From: Arcuatula senhousia
Lineage: Eukaryota; Mollusca; Bivalvia; Mytilida; Mytilidae
Direction of reading: 5' to 3'
DNA: 64,000 nt
Assembly (NCBI GenBank): GCA_963971305.1
Contig: OZ020306.1
Span: forward strand, 54,348,686 to 54,412,685
A program made the position numbers and the translations under genes. Position 1 is the first letter of the stretch, and each line of letters begins with the position of its first letter. Shown piece by piece: positions 60,401 through 64,000 of this stretch. Under the pieces are notes generated by a model. It saw only the letters and a list, made by a program, of their open reading frames with translations, was not told where the DNA came from and made no database searches.

Positions 60401-62532
60401 TCTAATATGAATTTGTTCAATCTTTTTCAGGTGCTGTTGTGTAGTGACAAAGGTGATGCTAACTTTTCTGACAGGACTTTATTGAAGAATCTTGGTCACT
60501 GGATAGGAATGCTGACCATTGCTAAGAATAAACCTATCCTCCAGCTTGTAAGTTATCACAATAGACAATAAAGAGTTGTGGAATAAGTCTACATGACACA
60601 ACTAACAAAGAAAGGGCAATTTAAAAAATCACAATTGAAAACAGCCAGCAGTCTTCAACATCACCAGTGGTGGCTTTGTGCCGTCTTGCATTAGCCCAAG
60701 ACTAAAAATTGTATTGCTGACAAACTTTATATTCTTGAGATTTATGTGCCAATTATTTTGTCTAATTGTTTAGTAATAAGAAGTAATACTTTGTAAGCAG
60801 AAATCTTTAGAAAAAAACTATTTATGTACAATGGAATAAGAAGACAGTGTAGTAAAGAGGGTTGTTTTTTTAAGGTTTGAATTTTTGGGCAGATTTAAAG
60901 GAGTGAATAATCTTGATTATAAATTGGTGATCGTGAATGTCAAGCAGCAGGCGGACAGAAATAAGTTTTGTTACAGTTTTCTTAGCAATTACTAATTATA
61001 GCTTCTTAGTATTTGGTATGCAGCATCAGCATGGGGTCCTTTACTTTTCTCCACATGTTCCCGAGACATAGAAGATAAAAACTTGCTCAATCTGGATGAA
61101 TGATAATAACAAGAGTAAATTACATGTATGTGACAATAAAAATTGTGCATTGTTTACTTCCAGGATATCGACATGAAATCTCTACTGTATGAAGCCTACC
61201 ACAAGGGAGCCAGAGAATTACTGTATGTGGTACCGTTTACTGCTAAGATCCTAGAATCTTGTGCCAAGAGTAAGGTTTTTAAACCCCCTAATCCATGGAC
61301 AATGGGAATCATGAATGTTCTGGCAGAGCTTCACATGGAACCTGATCTCAAATTAAATCTGAAATTTGAGATTGAAGTATTGTGTAAAACACTGAGCATT
61401 GACTTAAGTGTAAGTTTTTGTCGTACTTCAAGATTTTATTTTAAAATTGTATCAATTGTTAAAAAACATGCATGTTACTTATAGATGATTTATTAAAGCT
61501 TTTTTAAATAAGCATTTTCAATATATTCCTGATAAGGAAAACCACACAATATTGGAATATTGGTTAAGGTTGTTAATTTTATACCTTTTAAAAGAAACAT
61601 TGAATTATTTATACATTTACAATGTATGTATTTTCAAGTATTACCAGTTGGAGTTCAGGAGTTCAAAGAATTTTAACAAGAATAAGTAACTTATCACGAA
61701 TAAGCATTTTGATGAGTGAATATTTTTAAGGTTTTAACGTCAGAGATTTTGATTTTTTTCATATCAAATTTCTTTTGTTGATAAATAGTATTTTCTCCCC
61801 GATGATTCAAAATGCAATGTTGGTTATCTTGTAGGAATGTAGACCAACAATGTACCTGAAGGATGTCAGTAGAATGGCTGAGATGGAGCCACAGTTGTCA
61901 CCAGCCAGCAAGCTGCCACAACCTCTGCCACCAGAGCAGCCGCCAGCTGAGACAGCCACAATGATGCCTGGTACTCCTACAGTGCCAGCCACAGGCAGTG
62001 GCACACCAACTTCCACACCCAACTTGCCACCACATCCGCAGTTCTCATATGATGATGTCAATGTCAATAGCATGGCCACTGTTGGTAGTTTGTGTACGAT
62101 TAATGAACAGGTAGATAGTGTATTATTTTTATGTGTATATCAAATGTTCTTAATTCCATTAAGCATTTGTTCATATATTTTCCTAGGATCTATCAGTATT
62201 AGCTTGCAAATAATAAAAAAGCACACAAAATAAACCCCCAACTATTTCTGAAAATCCAGTAATGGAAGTAAACTGCAACTATAAATATTATCCTATTACC
62301 CCTCTAACAAAGAGGTTTAATAGAATGTATCAGGAAGAATTATTGCCATGTACATGTATATGTTAAATTTGGATCATTCTTTGTTGTTTAGATTGGGTTG
62401 TTCAGAGCATATCCACAGTTGAAACAGCTGATCAAGGTTACCATAGAGAAGTCAATACAGGAGTTATTGCCACCAGTAGTGGATAGAACCATCAAAATAT
62501 CTTTGACAACTTGTGAACAGATCATCAAAAAG
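39313..62532 (+). CDS. CNOT1: CNOT1, CCR4-NOT complex scaffold subunit (5' part, 29 coding exons)
   Basis: CNOT1 is the large scaffold of the cytoplasmic CCR4-NOT deadenylase, which shortens mRNA poly(A) tails. Joining the exons gives one uninterrupted frame of 1,482 codons collinear with vertebrate CNOT1 from its initiator Met. Exons: 39313-39414, 40555-40662, 41103-41201, 41706-41886, 42827-42970, 43359-43468, 44740-44795, 45491-45611, 45944-46036, 46888-47055, 47270-47530, 47975-48082, 49377-49496, 49773-49895, 50225-50379, 50520-50664, 50962-51283, 52021-52197, 52708-52892, 54384-54508, 57121-57231, 57633-57711, 57978-58229, 59089-59229, 59659-59838, 60431-60547, 61164-61409, 61835-62110, 62392-62532. 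All junctions are GT-AG and phases match throughout. Human CNOT1 is about 2,370 residues, so about 40 percent lies past the window. The introns are rich in mobile elements but every exon reads cleanly. Gene identity is certain from family knowledge; exon edges are inferred from splice signals and homology. Confidence 0.97.
39822..40038. mobile_element. MITE in CNOT1 intron 1
   Basis: A 17-bp perfect terminal inverted repeat, atgcagagttcgcgaaa, at 39822-39838 and inverted at 40022-40038. Internal ggacctatgtccgg / agacctatgtctgg is itself repeated. No clear target duplication. 217 bp. Confidence 0.75.
40555..50664 (+). CDS. CNOT1: CNOT1 N-terminal HEAT-repeat region (exons 2-16)
   Basis: Codons 35-698 encode the helical N-terminal region, which in other animals binds CNOT10/CNOT11. 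Family stretches are easy to see: the exon 2 block [40 protein letters not shown] in exon 8, [18 protein letters not shown] in exon 11, and the [10 protein letters not shown] and [11 protein letters not shown] helices in exons 13-14. For exon 9 the donor at 46037 (after VVQDL) is preferred to a later one at about 46063, because only the first keeps the length seen in vertebrate CNOT1; the later one would add about nine residues and could be an alternative form. Introns 40663-50519 contain a MITE, a hAT-like element and several repeat fragments. Confidence 0.95.
43572..44498 (+). mobile_element. Non-autonomous hAT-like element in CNOT1 intron 6
   Basis: Terminal inverted repeats caagggtctggaaa (43572-43585) and its inverse ending at 44498, flanked by a perfect 8-bp direct repeat gtttatat (43564-43571 and 44499-44506). 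An 8-bp target and CA-rGGGTC-like ends are typical of hAT elements. Subterminal gaccgaaat motifs recur at both sides. The 927-bp interior has no transposase. A related copy is seen inverted at 63630-64000. Confidence 0.9.
45095..45425. repeat. Diverged tandem repeat in CNOT1 intron 7
   Basis: Two and a bit units of about 150 bp: ggtcagtggg(t/c)a..tg, gatagt(c/g)acca.catcc, ccaaaatta.gtcaccttgac, ctcagcaactgcaagtg. Confidence 0.7.
46300..46440 (+). repeat. Fragment of a dispersed family in CNOT1 intron 9
   Basis: It matches the phrases caggtctgtctctcacctac.acctgtt and gacagattctatgg also found near 48480, 54250, 58820 and 61000. Confidence 0.5.
48126..48918. mobile_element. Inverted-repeat element with internal tandem units (CNOT1 intron 12)
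   Basis: 12-bp perfect terminal inverted repeats ataccccacgca (48126-48137) and tgcgtggggtat (48907-48918). The interior holds four units of about 180 bp sharing ttttcgtaacagatttctca, tttgatatttggtatttagc, cccatat.gtgggat and tctacttcctgtt. Non-coding; inserted in the intron between exons 12 and 13. Confidence 0.8.
48931..49126. mobile_element. Palindromic MITE, copy 1 (CNOT1 intron 12)
   Basis: The ends ttcattattttttgtggggt and (inverse) acccaagaaaataaatgaat..ccacagtat are imperfectly inverted. Same family as 59878-60090. Confidence 0.65.
50962..52197 (+). CDS. CNOT1: CNOT1 low-complexity Gly/Pro/Ser/Gln linker (exons 17-18)
   Basis: Codons 699-864 form the disordered linker between the HEAT region and the middle MIF4G domain. 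Exon 17 holds an imperfect repeat around GAGFP(Q/S)SLT and FPQxL, five to six times, then [15 protein letters not shown], which matches the conserved SPAKAFPP motif of vertebrate CNOT1. Exon 18 is Gln/Pro-rich ([19 protein letters not shown]). Exon 17 ends at 51283 (gtaagg donor); the open frame running on to 51585 is intron read-through with Lys/Thr/His-rich sequence. The linker repeat differs from vertebrates and looks lineage-specific. Confidence 0.9.
52708..57711 (+). CDS. CNOT1: CNOT1 middle MIF4G domain, TTP/Nanos-type motif binding (exons 19-22)
   Basis: Codons 865-1031 contain the CNOT1 domain that in vertebrates binds tristetraprolin and similar RNA-binding adaptors. Recognisable blocks are [58 protein letters not shown] (split across exons 20/21) and [12 protein letters not shown]. 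The intron at 54509-57120 is 2.6 kb and almost wholly occupied by a compound repeat (54728-56980); that at 52893-54383 holds a nested MITE. Splice phases 0, 2, 2, 0 join without frame loss. Confidence 0.95.
53565..54340 (+). repeat. Dispersed family copy in CNOT1 intron 19, split by a MITE
   Basis: gggcgggcggggaagaaatttt and gttttctcagcaactacta lie left of the nested MITE. taatcacagccacttgatat and cacctacttcctgttta lie right. Matches the interior of 48126-48918 and fragments at 58690-58870 and 60900-61050. Confidence 0.65.
53640..54182. mobile_element. TA-target MITE nested in the dispersed repeat
   Basis: About 33-bp terminal inverted repeats starting tagtcc(g/a)tttgagtt with two mismatches, flanked by TA (53638-53639, 54183-54184). 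Removing it restores caactac-ta-atcac of the host repeat, seen uninterrupted in other copies. 543 bp, non-coding. Confidence 0.85.
54728..56980. mobile_element. Compound inverted-repeat element with nested relative (CNOT1 intron 20)
   Basis: Perfect 12-bp ends atacgaccgcaa (54728-54739) and ttgcggtcgtat (56969-56980). A second element with ends agctcacctggcc (55004) and accaggtgagcg (55821-55832) is nested inside. Both carry units of about 150 bp with gttgtcagatgaccccttat, gggttacggcccctta and gcagatagagaaaagctgtt. GTC-rich microsatellite runs occur at 54778-54803 and 55039-55069. Non-coding. Confidence 0.75.
57978..58229 (+). CDS. CNOT1: CNOT1 Thr/Ser-rich linker exon (exon 23)
   Basis: Codons 1032-1115 follow the TTP-binding domain. 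The exon starts [12 protein letters not shown], matching the end of that domain in vertebrates, then becomes Thr/Ser/Val-rich ([19 protein letters not shown]). Vertebrate CNOT1 has a comparable Thr-rich stretch before the CAF1-binding domain. The gtaagt donor is at 58230. Confidence 0.93.
58690..58870 (+). repeat. Fragment of a dispersed family in CNOT1 intron 23
   Basis: Contains tttcttagcaactactcatc, atctggtatacaaaatctga and gtctgtcactcacctacttc, as in 53565-54340. Confidence 0.6.
59089..61409 (+). CDS. CNOT1: CNOT1 CAF1-binding MIF4G domain (exons 24-27)
   Basis: Codons 1116-1343 form the MIF4G fold that holds the CAF1 (CNOT7/8) deadenylase and contacts DDX6. Conserved blocks: [101 protein letters not shown] and [14 protein letters not shown]. 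Exons are 59089-59229, 59659-59838, 60431-60547 and 61164-61409, all phase 0. A palindromic MITE lies in the intron at 59878-60090. Confidence 0.96.
59878..60090. mobile_element. Palindromic MITE, copy 2 (CNOT1 intron 25)
   Basis: The left end atactgtggattaatttatt (then ttcatgggtaccaattttc) is inverted at the right end (gaaaattgataccccatgaa, ending ccacagtat at 60090). 213 bp, imperfect palindrome, frequent in bivalve genomes. Confidence 0.8.
60622..60705 (-). repeat. Dispersed fragment of the Penelope-like 3' tail in a CNOT1 intron
   Basis: The reverse complement (cttgggctaatgcaagacgg, tgttgaagactgctggctgt) matches the core of the tail at 15356-15655. It is only about 85 bp long. Confidence 0.6.
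60900..61060 (+). repeat. Fragment of a dispersed family in CNOT1 intron 26
   Basis: Contains gtgaatgtcaagcagcaggc, gttacagttttcttagcaat and gtatttggtatgcagcatca, matching 53565-54340. Confidence 0.6.
61835..62532 (+). CDS. CNOT1: CNOT1 Pro-rich linker and start of CNOT9-binding domain (exons 28-29)
   Basis: Exon 28 (61835-62110) encodes a Pro/Thr/Ala-rich linker ending in [20 protein letters not shown], which aligns with the vertebrate HDINVYSLAGL segment. Exon 29 (62392-62532) encodes [20 protein letters not shown] and [19 protein letters not shown], the first helices of the DUF3819/CNOT9-binding domain. It ends at a gtatgc donor; the next homologous exon is not visible before 64000. Confidence 0.94.
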
Positions 62533-62606
62533 GTATGCTTGTTCATTCCTCATGGAAATCATGTGCAGGTAGTTTGAAATCAAGGTAACAATAATTTCAG
62601 GTTGTT

Positions 62607-63361
62607 GTCTCGCCTGCGAAACAGAGCGGGACATAGGTGTTACTTTACCGGCGGCGTCGGTGTTAACTTTTTGGAAAAGTTTTATGAGCACCTCCATATC
62701 TCAAGAACTATAGGTCCTGGGTTGATGAAACTTGGTATGCATATGCCCCAGTGGTAGCTTAGCACAGTTGCATCCCCATCTTTTGACCTTGACCTTGTTT
62801 TTCCGGTTGAGTGACTTTGACAATTTTCAATACATACATATAATAGCAATGGAAAAGTTTTGCGAGCACCTCCATATCTCAAGAACTATAGGTCGTGGGT
62901 TGATGAAACTTGGTATGCATATGCCCCAGTAATAGCTTAACACAGTTGCATCCCCATCTTTTGACCTTGACCTTGATTTTTCGGTTGAGTGACTGACAAT
63001 TTTCAATACATATAATAGCAATGGAAAAGTTTTGCGAGCACCTCCATATCTTAAGAACTATAGGTCCTGGGTTGATGAAACTTGGTATGCATATGCCCCA
63101 GTGGTAGCTTAGCACAGTTGCATCCCATCTTTTGACCTTGACCTTGTTTTTCCGGTTGAGTGACTTCGACAATTTTCAATACCTATAATAGCAATGGAAA
63201 AGTTTTGCGAGCACCTCCATATCTCAAGAACTATAGGTCCTGGGTTGATGAAACTTGGTATGCATATGCCCCAGTAATAGCTTAGCACAGTTGCATCCCC
63301 ATCTTTTGACCTTGACCTTGATTTTTCGGTTGAGTGACTTTGACAATTTTCAATACATATA
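62607..63361 (+). repeat. Tandem-unit dispersed element (copy 3) in the intron after CNOT1 exon 29
   Basis: It starts gtctcgcctgcgaaacagag and a ccggcggcgtcgg leader, then four near-identical units of 172-178 bp starting at about 62673, 62851, 63023 and 63196. The units contain ctccatatctcaagaactat, gttgatgaaacttggtatgc and gaccttgaccttg. The right terminus present in copies 1 and 2 is missing. Copies are fresher than those at 24.4-26.3 kb. Confidence 0.9.
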
Positions 63362-63482
63362 CAGTCAACCCTCTTTACAACGACCATGTTTGTTTCCAGT
63401 CAGAAATGACGTTAAACTGAATTTGCTGTTATAATGAATTTTTATATTATTATTATCTCCCTTTCTAGTCTTTTTATTTCAG

Positions 63483-63512
63483 GACAAATTGACAGCAAGA
63501 AGAAAGGAGTGA
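63483..63512 (+). CDS. Candidate alternative 3' terminal exon of CNOT1 (speculative)
   Basis: A strong acceptor (tctttttatttcag, ending 63482) is followed by nine codons DKLTARRKE and a TGA, in phase 0 with the exon 29 donor. AATAAA motifs occur at about 63521 and 63550. It does not match the conserved CNOT1 continuation. If used, it would give a short isoform ending in the CNOT9-binding domain. It may equally be chance. Confidence 0.2.
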   Translation, partial: DKLTARRKE

Positions 63513-63629
63513 AATATTCTTAATAAACATGAATTTGTTATGTTTTGTAATAAAGATTTTTCATACATTAGTATGTCTTTGATTGTTTTTTTACAGTTTT
63601 TATTTCATGAAGAGTCTCTTCATAGATAA

Positions 63630-64000
63630 AAAAATTCTTTTGTTTTCCTTGTAAACAAAACACGTTTGGTGTAAAAAGTGAAAGTGAAAGTACAATGCCC
63701 GTATGTGGATTGATAAATGGGGAACACAAATAAACATATTAAATGTCAAGAAAGACTGAGAAATGTTATTTTAAAATGAAATTGATAACAATTATTATTT
63801 TTATTAAACTAATAAAACAATTTGCACAATGAAAGAGTATTTACAAAATAAATATTTTCCCGCACATGCGTAGTCAAACACCATGTAAATGTCCACATGT
63901 TTTGATAAATATCAAACATTAAAAGATTAAAATTCAAAATGCCTTTCACACCTTTAATTGAAGCCATATTTCTGTCAACTTGTTGTATAACGGAAATGTC
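63630..64000 (-). mobile_element. Second, inverted copy of the hAT-like element (cut by window end)
   Basis: The reverse complement of about 63640-63920 aligns with 43945-44235: tttatcaaacatgtg-like, gtgtttgactacgcatgtgc, aaaatatttattttg, taatatgtttatt, and ctttcactttcactttttac. The terminal repeat of this copy is not inside the window. Confidence 0.8.

Noticed and set aside
61807..62079. Minus-strand 90-codon Gly-rich frame
   Set aside because: Shadow of CNOT1 exon 28 on the opposite strand.
62464..63387. Series of Ser/Arg/Lys-rich minus-strand frames
   Set aside because: They are periodic translations of the 173-bp tandem units.

Overview
The window is nuclear DNA of an animal. Its genes carry many GT-AG introns, the base composition is AT-rich, and it has no prokaryotic gene layout. 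The proteins and the repeats (a permuted-domain Penelope-like element, mollusc-type short inverted-repeat elements, a somatomedin-B/7TM receptor of a bivalve-like kind) point to a marine bivalve, most likely a mussel (Mytilus-like). The species is an inference; the metazoan origin is clear.

Layout. 1-9.9 kb is repeat-rich and holds no intact gene: dispersed repeats, simple repeats and three broken LINE pieces (4.3-4.6, 6.3-6.9 and 8.2-9.9 kb). 9,983-18,924 (minus) is a two-exon class-B-like 7TM receptor with a cysteine-rich ectodomain. Its single intron carries a large fold-back (palindromic) element with a 21-bp minisatellite, and a Penelope-like retroelement has inserted into that. 20,100-30,058 (plus) is a nine-exon PPT2-like lysosomal thioesterase, divergent from the receptor across about 1.2 kb. 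Its introns hold a PIF/Harbinger-like MITE, an inverted repeat pair flanking exons 2-3, a tandem repeat with a nested TA-target MITE, and a 1.5-kb inverted-repeat element. 30,975-33,930 holds the N-terminal GIY-YIG half of a second Penelope-like element between perfect 71-bp direct repeats, then a period-325-bp tandem block. 34-39.2 kb is intergenic, with dispersed repeats, a perfect 21-bp hairpin and a hammerhead-ribozyme-like core.

39,313 to the window end (plus) is the 5' part of CNOT1, the scaffold of the CCR4-NOT deadenylase. I resolve 29 coding exons in one continuous frame (1,482 codons), ending at the start of the CNOT9-binding domain; the rest lies beyond the window. Its introns are full of non-autonomous DNA elements, among them a hAT-like element with a perfect 8-bp target duplication and a second, inverted copy at the window edge.

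The three host genes have unrelated jobs (surface receptor, lysosomal lipid/thioester hydrolysis, mRNA decay), so I see no functional cluster. The most interesting material is the mobile DNA: two complementary fragments of a Penelope-like element with an N-terminal endonuclease, one nested in a palindromic minisatellite element, and intronic inverted repeats that could fold host transcripts.
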